A stretch of 64,000 nucleotides of DNA from Musa acuminata AAA Group (GCF_036884655.1 NC_088342.1:32691001-32755000); one strand, 5' to 3'. Positions 24,851 through 37,750 are shown, counted from the stretch's first letter. A program made the numbers and translations. The notes: generated from the sequence alone by a model not told the origin.

Positions 24851-25094
24851 ATTATGCAACAATTTGAAATTGTTATGTCAAACACCTAGAAAGTGGAACT
24901 TATCCTTTTTGTTGATGACAAAGGGGGAGAAGTATATTGATGTCATGCATGATTTGATCATGACATGTTGCTTAGATTTTTGAATCCAAGAGTTTCTATC
25001 AATACGGCATATTGATAGGAGGAGTTTGTTTAAACTCCGGGAGTTAAGGTTAACTCCGTTATCGATTGGTTGTCATCATTAAAAATGGGGAGAT

Positions 25095-25561
25095 TGTTGA
25101 ATCTTATATTTTGATGATAAAACCAATCGATATGTGTTTATGTTTTAATCTGCATTTTGAGTCACGCAGGATGCTTCGATCATGATGAGACAATTAAAGC
25201 AGGAAAAATCATATTGTGTTGGGGGAAACATGTTAGAAGATTGGACGTCGAGCCGGAGGAACGGTCGATGCATTGATAGAAGGCTTCGGGCCATGGATTC
25301 AGGCATCGGGCTAAGAAGAGCGGATATTACGCCAAGGATATCGAAGTTGCGGAGTCAACTGGCTGATTGGGCAATAGGCCGCAAGAGAGGACGATGTGCC
25401 AAAGAATCGGACGAAGCGTCGAGGGACCAATGACATGCCGGACAACTTGATTAATGCTTAGTATTAATTGTCTAGATCGAAGTATGTTTTATATGTACAG
25501 GATTAACTACGATAGCAAGGCATGTAGCAAAATGAAGTCCCAGAGTCAAGATCGAGATCAC
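25095..25561 (+). repeat. LTR fragment (U3 start), plus strand
   Basis: It starts TGTTGAATC directly after a polypurine tract (AAAAATGGGGAGAT) and a hairpin at 25040-25057. It matches the first part of the D LTR and stops abruptly at the foldback centre, ATCACCTTT/ATGAGAGAAC. Confidence 0.85.
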
Positions 25562-26392
25562 CTTTATGAGAGAACACATAAACGATCTTGATTCATGTAT
25601 AATATCTCTTAATTCATTATTAATCATACAAAATATAATTCTAAAAAATCAAGAAAAACCGTGATTCATTTTAACAAATCTCCTTTTAAATAAATAACGT
25701 AAAGAATTCTTAGGAGATCATGAAAAATCTTGATTCATATAAAAGATTTCATGAGAGATTATGATTTCGATAAAACTCATTCAAATTTATCAAATCATTT
25801 TCATGGTCCCAAAGATTCATAAAAGCATAATATACATGGATTCATTAATCTTTTATCAAAAAATCAGTAAGATAGAGATGTTTCATCTTAAGTTATTGGT
25901 TTCATACAAGTACACGTTTATCTCTTTATTGCAAATAAAAACATGCATCAACTTTTAGGATCGAAAAGTGAATTTCGTCATAAAAACCATCAAAACCAAT
26001 AAATCACAAAAATCATCATGTATAATTTTAAAATCTCATGCATAAAGTCGTCAATCATGGTACCAAAACATTTAATATTTTCATTACATCATTATGCATT
26101 ACTTCAAATCAAACATGATTTTATTTAATCAAAATCGAGAAATAACAATGGAAATCAACATGATACACATTATTACTTCTTAAAAAAACATTCATAGGAT
26201 CATCATTAGATTTAAATCTAACATTTTATTCCATTAACATAAAACATGTAATTTTCATTATCATTTTCAAAATTACTAGCAAGATCATAATTTTTGCATT
26301 TTCATTTTTAAACATGTCATTTTCAAGAAAAATTAATTCTAAATTAAATTTAAAAAAAATGCATAATGAAAAGAATTATATAATTTCAAAGT

Positions 26393-27307
26393 AAATTAAT
26401 GGGGTTTCGATTACCTCATCGTCGAAAGTCGTTAAGACGTAGTTTGCCACCTCACCTTTCTTGATTTTCTCCTCATCTTCGAGGACCTCGATTCATCCCA
26501 ATTTTTATTCTTCTTCTTGTGTTCAAAGTAAGTAGTTACGTTCTTTTTGTTTTTAATTTTTATTTTATGAACTTTTTAAATTTCTTAGTGAGTTTAAGTT
26601 TACCATCACTTGAGCTTATGCTCAAGTGGTCTTCAAATATTCTAAGTTTGAAATCCTTCCTGTTCTTTGGAAGGTGGTTCTCGAGTTCTTCATGTGCATT
26701 GCACGTCATTTTATAGGTCATCAAAGACCCTATTAGTTCTTCGATCAAAAAAGTATTCAAATTTTTTGATTTTTGTATAGCGAGTACTTTTGAATCCCAA
26801 GTTTTAGAAAGTGAGCACAAAATTTTGTTAACGAGTTCAAAATTCGAAAAAATTTTACCAAGTGCTTTTAGACTATTGACGACATTTGTAAAATGAGTGT
26901 ATATGTCTCCAATAGTCTCTCTTGGTTCCATATAAAATATCTCAAAATCATGCATAAAATTTACTTTAGAATCTTTTACACTACTTGTGCCTTCGGGTGT
27001 GATTTCGAGAGTGTGCCAAATGTCGAAAACCGTTTCACACATAGAAACCTGATTAAACTCATTTTTATCTAAGGCGCAAAATAAGACATTCATAGTCTTT
27101 GCATTTAGAGAAAACGTCTTCTTCTCCAAATCATTCCAGTGATTCATTGGAAGAGAAGATATTTGAAAACCAGATTCGACTATATGTCATAAATCGAGAT
27201 TCAAGCAAGAAAACTCTCATTCAAGTTTTCCAATAAGTGTAGTCCATCCCATTGAAAAAGGCAGGATGAATGAGAGAGTGACCCTCTTGAAAGCCGAAAA
27301 GAGCCAT
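26393..27307 (-). pseudogene. Gag pseudogene, minus arm of the foldback
   Basis: The Gag start lies at 27305-27307 next to the primer site. The first 50 or so codons are out of frame, then a 195-codon frame (26560-27147) runs from NHWNDLEKKTFSLNAK through FDIWHTLEI to KKFKKFIK. A stop follows, and the decayed tail (26393-26559) keeps the WDE and DEEKI traces without a zinc knuckle. Its C-terminal half is inverted relative to the gag at 22646-23221. Confidence 0.8.
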
Positions 27308-27343
27308 TTCTCTTGGGTATTAAACCAACTGAGAAATTATGAG

Positions 27344-27355
27344 GCTCTGATACCA
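27344..27355 (-). other. Primer-binding site of the foldback minus segment
   Basis: The plus strand reads GCTCTGATACCA, the complement of the tRNA-Met primer site. It lies between the gag start and an LTR tip at 27358. Confidence 0.85.
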
Positions 27356-27357
27356 AT

Positions 27358-27500
27358 TGATATGATCAAGAGTCGGCACTAAGAGGGGTGGGTGAATTTG
27401 TGCAGCGGTAAAATCACGTCTTCAAAAACTTCGTTGCGATAAAACTATTTCCAACGAAAAACTATTTCAGAAACTTAACTTAAAAATATATGGAAGCGTA
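27358..27500 (-). repeat. LTR tip next to the foldback primer site
   Basis: About 140 bp of the U5 side of an LTR (reversed, with GGCACTAAGAGGGG near the start). It breaks off into scrambled AT-rich filler. Confidence 0.65.
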
Positions 27501-27771
27501 GTGACTAAGTAAAGTAAATTGATATGTGTAGCGGATAAACTAAAGTAAATTTGAAATAGTCTTGGGGATCCAAAAGTAAATATGGATCCAAAACATCCAT
27601 TATGGCATGTTATGCAAGCATTAAAAAGTTGGGATCATGTAGATTTTTTTGATGGGTTAATACTTTAGGATACAAAACAATTTACTTTTTTTATCATGTG
27701 AAGAGGGATGTTTTAAATTTTAGGATCCAAAACTAAAGTAAATATGGTTGATACTTTACTTAGTCATGGGT

Positions 27772-28165
27772 TTTTAGCCTCGACTTCATTTGAAATGGTT
27801 CAAAATCATGTATCAAAAAATTAACTTTAGAATCCTTAACTTTGCTAGTGCCTTCGTGTGTGATTTCAAGAGTATGCCAAATGTCGAAAGTTGTTTCACA
27901 AATAGAAACCCGATTAAACTCGTTTTTGTCTAAGGTGCAAAATAACGCATTCACAGCCTTTGCATTTAGAGAAAACATCTTCTACTCCAAATCATTCCAA
28001 TTGTTCATTGGAAGAAAAAATATTTCAAATCCGTTTTCGACTATATGCCATAAATCGAAATTTAATGAAATCTCATTCGAGTTTTCCAATAAGTGTAGTC
28101 CATCCCATTGAAAAAGGGAGGACGAATGAGAGAGTGACCCTCTTGAAAGTCGAAAAGAGCCATTT
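27772..28165 (-). pseudogene. B left-unit gag, N-terminal part
   Basis: The Gag begins near 28165 (MALFDFQEGHSLIRPPFF type) with YWKTRMR, slips frame soon after, and continues as a 72-codon frame (27760-27978) with FSLNAKAVNALFC, DIWHTLEI and DFEPFQMK. It is cut at 27772, where the foldback filler begins. It is a remnant. Confidence 0.8.
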
Positions 28166-28199
28166 CTTTTAGGTGTTAATCCAAGTGAGAAATAACGAG

Positions 28200-28211
28200 G
28201 CTCTGATACCA
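28200..28211 (-). other. B left-unit primer-binding site
   Basis: The plus strand reads GCTCTGATACCA directly left of the LTR that starts at 28214. Confidence 0.9.
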
Positions 28212-28213
28212 AT

Positions 28214-29739
28214 TGTTACGATCAAGAGTGGGGGTCGGCACTAAGAGGGGGTGGGGGGTGAATTAGTGTAGTGGTAAAAATCATATCTTTAAAAACTTCG
28301 TTACGATAAAATCGTTTCTGATGAAAAATCGATTTTGAAAACTTAACTTGAAAGCATACATAATGAATTGAAGGCAGTAAGCACTTAAGAAAGTTTACAG
28401 TAAGGTAATAGCAAGAATGAAATGCAAACTAGAGAACATGGTAATTTATAGTGGTTCGGTCGTCGTGACCTACATCCACTCCTCTGATTCCTCTTCCGTC
28501 GAGGCCACCGGCATCCACTAACGGTCTTCCTTCAATAAGCGAAGACCAACCACCTTTTACACCCCTCTTCTTTTTTTACCAGGTTTAGGAGATAACCCTT
28601 ACAAGCACTCACTCTCCTCTCTTAAATAGAATTCTAACACTTAGACTTGGAGGAGGGAATTTCTAAAGAGATTGCAGCTGTATTTCTTTGCTTTTAGACT
28701 CTCTATGCTTGTGTGCTTTAACCAAGGATGAGAGGGGTATTTATAGGCTTCAAGTTGATTCAAACTTGGAGACTAAAACTTTCCCATCTCGGGTTCCCCT
28801 GGCACGGGCGGTACTACCGCTTGCGCTGGGCGGTACCACCGCCCAGTGTTAGTCACACTGACACTTCCCTAGGTGGTACAACCGCCCAGGTCTAGCGGTA
28901 CCACCGCCTAAGTTTGGTGGTACCACCGCCTATGGGGTAGTGCTAGGCGGTACCACCGCCCAAACTGGCGGTACCACCGCCTGACATAGTCTCGAAGACT
29001 ATGCCACGACGGTGAGACTTCTTGGGGCACTGTTTGTGCCTCTTATTGGGCTTAACACAGTCCTTAAATGGGCCTAGCTGGCTCCTAATTGGGTTAGCCC
29101 AAATCCAAACCCAATTACGTGCTAACTACGAAATCTAAGACATAATTTGAGCTAAACAAGTCTGTAAGTCTATTCTTCTGGTGAGCTTCCGGCGATCTTC
29201 CGACGAACTTCCGATGATCTCTCGGCAATGTTCCGATGGAATCCTGGCAAGCTCCTGGACTTCACGACAATCTTCTTGGCGAGTTCCGATGAGCTTCTCT
29301 GGCAAGCTCCAAGACTTCTCGGCTGGTTCCGCCAAAACTTCCGACGAACATCCGGACTTACGATGAACTCTCAAACTCCCAACGAAATCATGTCCTTGAC
29401 TCCGAGACTTCATTTTGCTACATGCCATGCTATCGTAGTTAATTCTGCACATGTAAAACACACTTCGATCTAGACAATTAATAATAAGCATTAATCAAGT
29501 TGTTCGGCATGTCATTGGTTCCTCGACGCTTCATCCGATTCTTCGGCGCATCGCCCTCTCTTGCGACCTATTGCCCAATCGGCCAGTTACTCCGCAACTC
29601 CGATATCCTTAGTGCAATATCCGCTCTTTTTGGCCCGATGCTCGAATCCACGGCCCGAAGCCTTCTGTCGATACGTCGACCGATCCACCAGTCCGACGTC
29701 CAATCTTCTGACATGTTTTCCTCCGGTACAACATGATTC
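28214..29739 (-). repeat. B middle LTR, left piece
   Basis: It starts (reversed U5) TGTTACGATC. The reversed TATA box is at 28738-28745 and the GC-rich palindromic motif array at about 28806-28983. At 29739 it is interrupted by element C, after GATTC (29735-29739). The remaining U3 tip is found at 59390-59500. Confidence 0.87.
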
Positions 29740-31312
29740 TGTTAGGATCAGAGCGGCACTAAGAGGGGGTAAACTCGTAAGTTTGAAAATGACTTCGTAA
29801 ATGTGTAGAGATTTCGATTCGACAATGAATGACTTGGTGAAAGTAGCTCGAGTGAAGTGAGAAGATAAAAATTGAAAGCTTGCTGCTATGTAAATAATAG
29901 TTTAAGAAAGGTAAACACTCACACATTCAAAGAACACACTAATTTAAAGTGGTTCGGTCAAAATGACCTACATCCACTTGCGAAGTCTTCTTCGATGAGG
30001 CTCCCAACTTCCACTAGCAAATCACTTTGAAGGGGAAGGACTAATACCCCTCTTGCAACCTTTTACAAGTGGTTCACACTCTTACAGATTTTCAAAGAGA
30101 AAGAGGGAGGTGAACACTTAAGCTATTGAAAACAAGGCTTGCAAAAAACTTTACAAAGGCTTTTGTCTTAATCTAATGCTTCTCAAAGGTTATATTCTCT
30201 GCTGAGAATTGAGGGGTATTTATAGGCCCTAAGAGGATTCAAATTTGGGCTCCAAATTTTGAATTCTCTTGGGTTTTCGATGCTGGCGGTGCCACCGCCT
30301 GTCAGTGTCTGACACTGACAGTGTACTAGCGGTGCCACCGCCTAGTCTGACGGTACCACCACCCGATCCTTCGGGTTCTAGGCGGTGCCACCGCCTGGAT
30401 TGTTCTAGCTCAATAGTTGGGCTCCAAACTTGGCCCAAACCAGTCCAAATTCGGGCCTAGTTGGCCCATAACCAGATTATAGGATTAACTTTTAATCCTA
30501 ACCCTAATTACATACAAACTACGAAGTTAAGACATAGTCCTAAGCAGATCTTATAACCGGCAATGTCGAGTTTCCTTCCGGCGAGCTTTCCGACGAACTT
30601 CCGGCGGACTTCCGATACACCCTCGGATTTCTTCCAGCGGATTCCCAGCAGGCTCACGGTCTTATGGCGAGTTCAGCGAGTCTTTGGCAAGTAGCCGAAC
30701 CTTCTCGGTGATCTCCGTGAACCTCCAACGATCTCTCCGGCAGACTTCCGAAAACTTCGGCAAGTCCCCGATTCCTTCTCGGTTGGTTCCGGTAGCACTT
30801 CTGACGAATCTTCGGATTCTCGGTGGACTCTCGAACACCCATCGAACTTGACTCCAGTAGACTTGCTTTATGTCTTCAAGCTATCATAGTTAATCCTGCA
30901 TTAATCCTGCACACTTAAAACAAAACTTCGATCGAGACAATTAATTCTAACAATTAATCAAGTTGTCCGGCATGTCATTGGTCCCTCGATGCTTCATCCG
31001 ATTCTTCGGGACATCGTCCTCTCTTGTGGCCTATTGCCCAATCGACCAGTTGAATCCGCAACTCCGATATCCTTGGCACAATCTCCGCTCTTCTTGGCCC
31101 GATGTCTGAATCCACGGTCCGAAGCCTTCTGTCGATACGTCGACCGATCCACCGGCCCGATGTCCAATCTTCTGACATGTTCCTCCGGCACAACATGATT
31201 TTTCTGCTATAATTGTCTCATCCTGATCGAAGCATCCTGTGTCACTCGAAAATACAGATTAAATCATAAACATATATCAAGTGGTTTCATCATCAAAATA
31301 CGAGATTTAACA
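29740..31312 (-). repeat. C 3' LTR
   Basis: Reversed ends are CCTAACA and TGTTAAATC (T for G in the U3 tip). The reversed TATA box is at 30217-30224. Palindromic GGCGGTGCCACCGCC-type motifs lie at about 30285-30400. The 5' LTR is at 57713. Confidence 0.9.
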
Positions 31313-31639
31313 ATCTTCCCCTTTTTGATGATGACAACCACTTGATGACGGAGTTAACCTTAACTCCCAGAGTTTAAACAAACTCCCCTATCAATATGCC
31401 ATATTGATAGAACCTTAAATTCAAGCCGAATTCAAGTCATTGCAAATATTCATCATGAATATTTGCAACACGTCATCATGTATAACATGATCATACTTCT
31501 CCCCCTTTGTCATCAACAAAAAGGAGAAGTGTCACTTTCTATGTGTTTGAGAGATATGAATTCAACTTATTGCATGAAAAACATAATATCAAGTATTTTG
31601 ATATTATCACATTAGAATTCAACTTATCATCATGCAATT

Positions 31640-32260
31640 TGTAAGCTTGAAAATTTAGCAAATGCTACATTATGCAAGCTTGCAAAAATTTAGCAAGTGC
31701 TATATCACATTAGAATATGCAAGCTATCAAGTTTTAGATATGCAAGATAGTAAGATAGCAAGTCCTACTTCACAACATTTTACAACATGCAAGCTAGCAG
31801 TTTTAAGATGCTTAAAAAGCAACTCTTGCTTCTTGAAATATACAAGTTGCAAGCTATCAAATTTTGCTTCCTTTGTAATGTTTGTGTTTGCAATTTTGCT
31901 TCCGTTGCAAAGTGCAAGTTTTGTATGTTTAGCATCTTTAGATAGCAACTATTTGCTTCTCTTTAGACTACAAGCTAGCAATTTTTACGATATGCAAGTT
32001 TTACTACATACAAGCTAGCAAAAATTTTGAAAGCAAATACAAGATAGCTTTCTTATGTAAGCTCATGATTCTTGTTTCTTATTGCAATGTGCAAGTTGCA
32101 TGTTTTGCTTCTTGAGATAGGTAAGATAGCACATTTGCTTGAGATTATAAGATAGCATTTCTTGCTTTTGAGATGAGCAAGCTAATAAGTTTTGCCCCTT
32201 TTTGCAATGTGTACGTTTGCAATTTTTTGCTTCTCTTATCTTGTGCAAGCTAGTTATCTC
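31640..32260 (-). repeat. Degenerate GCAAGCTAGCA-type array in C
   Basis: Blocks such as GCAAGCTAGCA, GCAAGATAGCA and TTTGCTTCTTGAGAT recur irregularly every 25-45 bp, as in the related elements. Confidence 0.65.
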
Positions 32261-33736
32261 CCCCTTTGTCATTGTCAAAAAGAAGGAAAGACCCTTTACA
32301 TCAATTATGATAAAGGTAAGTATCAATCTTATTTGTGCATCATTATATTTTTAAATTAAAATATGCACTATTTTAAAAATCTTATATTTCATTCATGCAC
32401 GATATTGAATAAATCAATCAACATTATGAATATATCATATATGATACTAAAATTTTTAACTATTTATCAATATTTTGATCATGATACCAAACATTCATCA
32501 TTTAGAGCATTCATGATACAAAACATTAAATAAATATTTATGATACATCATTTTAGCAACAATTCATAGCATTTTAAATCATGATTCACATCATATGTAA
32601 TGCATAGCATCATAATTAAAAAGTACAAGTATTACATACATCATTGCAAATCATAAATGTTTCATATCATGATGGTATCAATTTTATCAAATTATATCCT
32701 ACCATACATGTTCATATCTTTTCATTTGTATGCATCAAAATAATATCAAGAGTATTTTATGCATAATACCAAATCATCATTTATAATTACATCAATATTC
32801 TAATCATTATTTCAATCTACACATCATGATAATAATAAATTTGCACTATAGACAATCTCATGTTTTATCATTCAAGCTAGCATATATTTTTACAATTAGC
32901 AAGCTAACAATTTCCTTTTTCTTTTATAACAGTGATTCAATCATATCAAGGCATTTGTATCATAGATACAAAGAAATCATATAATCAAAGATAAGACCAT
33001 TTGAATACCAAAAGACATGATTTATTTCAACAGATCTCCTTTATTTTTATAAATGTCAAAAAGAAATGTAGGAGATCAAATGTTATAGTACCTTGATTCT
33101 TGCATAAGAAGTCTTAAGTTATAAATTTCGAAGAATCAAGATAAGTCTTATTCAAATTCAAATCGTCAAATCAAAATCATTTTCAAAAGATTCATAAAAA
33201 GAAAAACATATATAGATTTTTTAATCTCTCAATTCTTTATGAATCATAAAAATTATAATTCTAAAAAATCATGATTCATTTCAGAAATTTTCTTCTTTAG
33301 TAAACAATAAGAAGAAACATGGGAGTTCAATGAACAAGATCTTGATTCACAATAAAATTTTATGTATCGAATATCGAGAAATCAAGATGATGATTCATAA
33401 AGAATATCATAAGTTACATTCAAGAGAAAAATCATCATTCATTTTCAAATCATTCAATTTGTCAAATCAACATTTCTTGGGTATGCATGTATCAAAACAT
33501 GGTTTCAAATCTTAAACATATAACATGCATGAATTCAAAAATTGAAAGAAGAAGGGAAGAATTCAAAGGTACAAAGATTTCAACCATCTCATAAACAAAT
33601 GAAGGATCAAGTCATGAATCCAAAATTCCATGAATCATTTCGACAAATCTCCTTTTAAATAATAAAAAAAGATCATCAAAGGAAATATCATGTTATTCCA
33701 AAAAATCAAGATCATGATTTTGATAAAATAATAGAT

Positions 33737-33763
33737 CCCCCCCCCCCCCCCCCCTTTTTTTTT
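33737..33763. repeat. Poly-C/poly-T run
   Basis: A run of 18 C is followed by 9 T. Such runs are prone to length errors in sequencing, so the exact length is uncertain. Confidence 0.8.
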
Positions 33764-34593
33764 AAGTGTTTCATTTGAAGTTAATGATTTCATGTTAACA
33801 TGCTTTTCAAACATGCATCAATGTTTAGGATCAAAAAATGAATTTCATCATAAAACCATCAAGACCAATAAATTAAAAAAATCATTATATATTACTTTAA
33901 AAATCTCATGTATAAAGCTATCAATCATGATATCAAAACTTCAATATTTTCATTACAACATCAAGCATTATTAAGTATACAATTGTCAAGCATTATTAAG
34001 TATTCAATATTTTCATTACAATATTTTCATTACAACATCAATTTGTTTTTAAACTGAAAAAGCCACATTTAATATCATGAAAATCGATAATTCATAAATC
34101 ACAAAAATCATTATGCATAATTTCGAAAAAAAACTCATTAAGCATGATCATTCTGCATTACTTCAAATCGAACAAGATTTCATTTATTTTCAAAATATTT
34201 ATCATGATAGGATGTACAAGGCAAAGAAATCATTAAACATAAAGCATATTCATCAATCATAGTTTTATTGAGCATAAGGTATTTTTAACCAAAATAACTT
34301 TGTTTATAGTCATGCATTTTTTTTCAGATTAATCTATCTTTTTAGATTAGTTTTCTATACAAAAGCCATGCATCATCATTAAGCATGATGTTAAATTTCT
34401 TAATATTTTCATTAAGACATTAAGCATGATTTCAATCAAAATAAAAAATCATCAAGATACACATTTTTTCTTCTTAAAAAAACATACATATGATCATTAG
34501 ATTTAAATCTAACATTTTATTTTATAAACATAAAACATGTAATTTTTAAGAAAAATAATTATTCAAAAAAAAGAAAATGAATCATGAAAAACA

Positions 34594-35241
34594 TCAAGTA
34601 ATTTCAAAATAAATTAAGGGGGTTTCGATTACCTCATCATTGAATGCCATTGAGGTGTAGTTTGCCATCTCGCCTTTCTTGATTTTCTCCTCGTCTTCGG
34701 AGGAGCTTGATTCATCCCAATTTTTGTTCTTCTTCTTGCGTTCAAAGCAAGTAGTTTCATTCTTTTTGTTCTTTAATTTTTGTTTCATTTGTAGTTTAAG
34801 TTCACCATCACTTGAGCTTATGCTCGAGTGGTCTTCAAATGTTCTATGTCCCAAATCCTTTTTGTCCTTTGGAAGGTGGTTCTCAAGTTCTTCACATGCA
34901 TTGCACGTTATTTTGTAGGTCATTAGAGACCCAAAAAGTTCTTCGAGAGGAAATGTTTTAAGGTCCTTGGCCTCTTGAATGACCATAACTTTTGGATCCC
35001 AACTCTTTGGAAGGGATCTTAACATTTTAGTTACTAGTTCAAAGTTAGAAAAATCTTTACCAAGAGCTTTAAGTCCATTGATGACATCTATGAAACGGGT
35101 GTACATGTCTCCAATAGACTCACTTGGTTTCATCCAGAAAAGTTCATAAGAATGCACAAGAATGTTGATTTTGGACTCTTTAACTCGGCTAGTGCCTTCA
35201 TGAGTGACCTCAAGAGTTCTCCAAATATCAAAAGTCGAATC
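34594..35241 (-). pseudogene. C gag, C-terminal two thirds (split by element A)
   Basis: The open frame runs from the junction with A at 35241 through TFDIWRTLEVTHEGTSR, MKPSESIGDMYTRF and LRSLPKSWDPKVMVIQEAK to the tail YFEIT. The zinc-knuckle place reads TTCFERKKKNKNWDESSSSED, so the second Cys, the His and the last Cys are missing. The N-terminal part is at 57399-57662 on the far side of A. About 20 bp of gag were lost at the right junction. The copy is not functional because it is split. Confidence 0.87.
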
Positions 35242-36863
35242 TGTTAGGATCAAGAGCACTAAGAGGGGGGGGGGGGGGGGGCGGTGTGTGAATTAGTGCA
35301 GCGAAAAATTTCGACGATTAAAACTGCGTTCGTACGTTGAAATCCGATTCCGACGTAAAAGTCATTTCGTGCAGATAATAACTTTGAAAGCTTTTAGAAA
35401 TGTATTTGAAGTAAAGTAAGGAAGGCAGTTTGTAGTTAAGATAGAAATCAGAATGTAAGCGCAAACTGAAATATGATGTTCGTACGATAAAATCGATTTC
35501 CGTCTTAATGCCGATTCGGAAAATACTTAACTATGAATCACGTTCGTAAATGAGCAGAAGACAGTAAGCTATTGAGGAGGTTTATAGTAAAGATAAGATG
35601 CTCAAAGTAAATGCAAACTGAGATTTAGAGTGGTTCGGTCAATCTTGACCTACATCCACTTTTGGCTTCCTCCACCAACGAGATCACCAACGTTCACTAG
35701 AGGCCTTCCTTCAATAGGCGAAGGCCATCCACCCTTTTACAGTTTCACTCCTTTTGACGGGCTTAGGAGACAACCCTTACAAACTTTTCTCTCCTCTCTT
35801 GAAAGATCAAAACTTGGAAAAAGAGGGAGGAGAACTTCTAGCCTTTACAACACTTTTGAGCTCTAAAAATCACTGAGTAAGACTGGATTTTTGGCGCCCT
35901 TTCATGCAAGAAAGGGTGGGGTATATATAGGCCCCAAACTAGTTTGAATTTGGAGCTCAAAAATATCTTTTCCCGGATTTTTGGGGTCCTGGCGGTACCA
36001 CCTCCTGACTAGGGCGGTACAACTGCTTGGCAGCTCGAAGACTAAGCCTCTAGGTGGTGCCACCGCCTGACAAGGGCGGTTGCACCGCCCAGTCTCACTC
36101 GGAGACTTAGCCCTGGCGGTGCCACCGCTTGACTAGGGTGGTTGCATCGCCTGGCAGAGCTCGGAGACCAAGCTCAAGCGGTTCCACCGCCTGTCAGGGG
36201 CGGTTGCACCGCCCAGTCTCGCTCGGAGACTGAGCCCAGGAGGTGCCACCGCCTAACTGGGGCGGTTGCACTGCCCAGTCTTCCTTGGAGAGCATCTCCT
36301 GGGCGATGCCACCGCCGACCCTGGCAGTGCCACCGCTTGGTAGGAATTCTGGTCCGAATGGGTTGATCCATTTGGCCCAATTTGGGTCTGTCAAGGGCCC
36401 AATTGCCCCCAGATTAAGTTAATGGGATCACCTCTCATTCCTAACTTAATCTACATGCTAACTTCGACATTTCTTAAGACATTTACTGCAACTTTCTCCG
36501 GTACGTCAATCGCTTCTTCCGGTGAGCTTTCGACGAACTTCCGTCGATTATCCGATGAACCCTCGGTGATGCTCCCGCTGACTTCCGGCAAACTCCTGGA
36601 CTTGCGACGATCCACTTGGAGAGTTCCGACGAATTTCTTTTGGCATGCTCCTGGACTTCTCGGATTTGTTCCCGCAGAACCTCCGACGACCGTTCGGACT
36701 TCCGTCGAACTCTCGAACTCCCAACGTGATTATAGTCTTGACTCCGGCGCAACTCCTACTGCATGTCTTACTTTCATCGTAGTTAATCCTGCACACTTAT
36801 CTCAACATATGGATTAGATAACAAATGACAATTGACTTCATCATCAAAATCTAAGATTCAACA
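35242..36863 (-). repeat. A 3' LTR
   Basis: It has a reversed U5 end TGTTAGGATCAAGAGC, a 17-G run at 35265-35281, a reversed TATA box at 35932-35939, GC-rich motifs at about 35990-36340 and a U3 tip reading TGTTGAATC on the minus strand. It is longer than the 5' LTR mainly because it has more GC-rich repeats. Confidence 0.9.
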
Positions 36864-37750
36864 ATCTCCCCCCTTTTTTATGATGACAATCAATTGATAA
36901 TGGAATTAACCTTAACTCCTCCTATCTATATGTCATACTTGAGATAAGTCATTCTTGAATTCAAGGCCTTTGAATTCAATAGACTTATTGATAAGTTAAG
37001 AACTCTTAACCTTATCAATTACTCCCATCATGATTCCTATCATGATGTATCTTACTGAAAATGATGTCAATACTTGACATCCATTCTCAAGTTTTATATT
37101 TCAAATATGAATGATGGTAGCAGTTCAACATAAGATATCAACATGTAAATTTACTATTTAAGCTTTTGATATCTTAACGTAAAGCAAACATTTCAAGTGT
37201 TTAGCAATCGTAGCATTTCATCACATGGTAAGATATCAGGACGTAAAATTATGATGAAAGTTCTTGATATCTTAACATGATGCAAACATGGCATAATGCA
37301 AATATGGCAATCATAGTTATCATTAATTCATATATTTTCGATGATGCAAGCATGGCATAATCATAGCATCAATACTCATAGCATCAATTCATATATCTCT
37401 CCCCCTTTGTCATCAACAAAAAGGAGAATGATATAAGCAAATTTTAAGCATAAGTGCGGTATTTATTCATGCCATAACTAGGTTCATGTCATTTTCCAAC
37501 AGTGAGTGATTGGATACCAATTATGCAAACATCTCAAGGAAAACATGACATGGAGATAGTTTTAAATACTTCTTCCTTTTTATTTGTTATTCTCTTTTTG
37601 CATGAAGGAGGAAGGCTATTTGTGATACCAGCTATTTGTGAGTTTACTTTGAATGAAGTTAAAATCGATGAGAGATTAAATCATACTTCATTTTTACAAG
37701 GATTAAGATATGTATGTGAAACAAATCCTTGATGTAAAAACACTATCATC
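36864..37750 (-). other. A 3' untranslated region, left of D, with polypurine tract
   Basis: The reversed polypurine tract ATCTCCCCCCTTTTTT lies directly next to the LTR. A second PPT-like block (TCTCCCCCTTTGTCATC) lies near 37397. The sequence is otherwise AT-rich. It ends with TCATC (37746-37750), the left copy of the target duplication of D, and continues at 50780. Confidence 0.8.

Larger units (their letters stand above)
22441..27771. mobile_element. Foldback rearrangement inside B
   Basis: The plus segment (gag C-terminal half, internal part, polypurine tract and the first 467 bp of an LTR; about 22622-25561) abuts a minus segment (internal part, whole gag, primer site and LTR tip; 25562-27500). 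The two share inverted arms of about 1.4 kb: 22622-24034 and 25562-26972. Scrambled AT-rich filler lies outside at 22441-22621 and 27501-27771, and a 14-bp exact inverted match is present at 22554-22567 and 27701-27714. It could come from template switching to the nascent strand or from self-integration of retrotransposon DNA. Confidence 0.7.
31313..34593 (-). other. C internal region between gag and 3' LTR
   Basis: Strongly AT-rich with no pol motif. It contains the hairpin at 31350-31367, PPT-like blocks near 31500 and 32255, a degenerate GCAAGCTAGCA array at about 31640-32260, and an 18-C/9-T run at 33737-33763. Short open frames here are not convincing. Confidence 0.65.
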
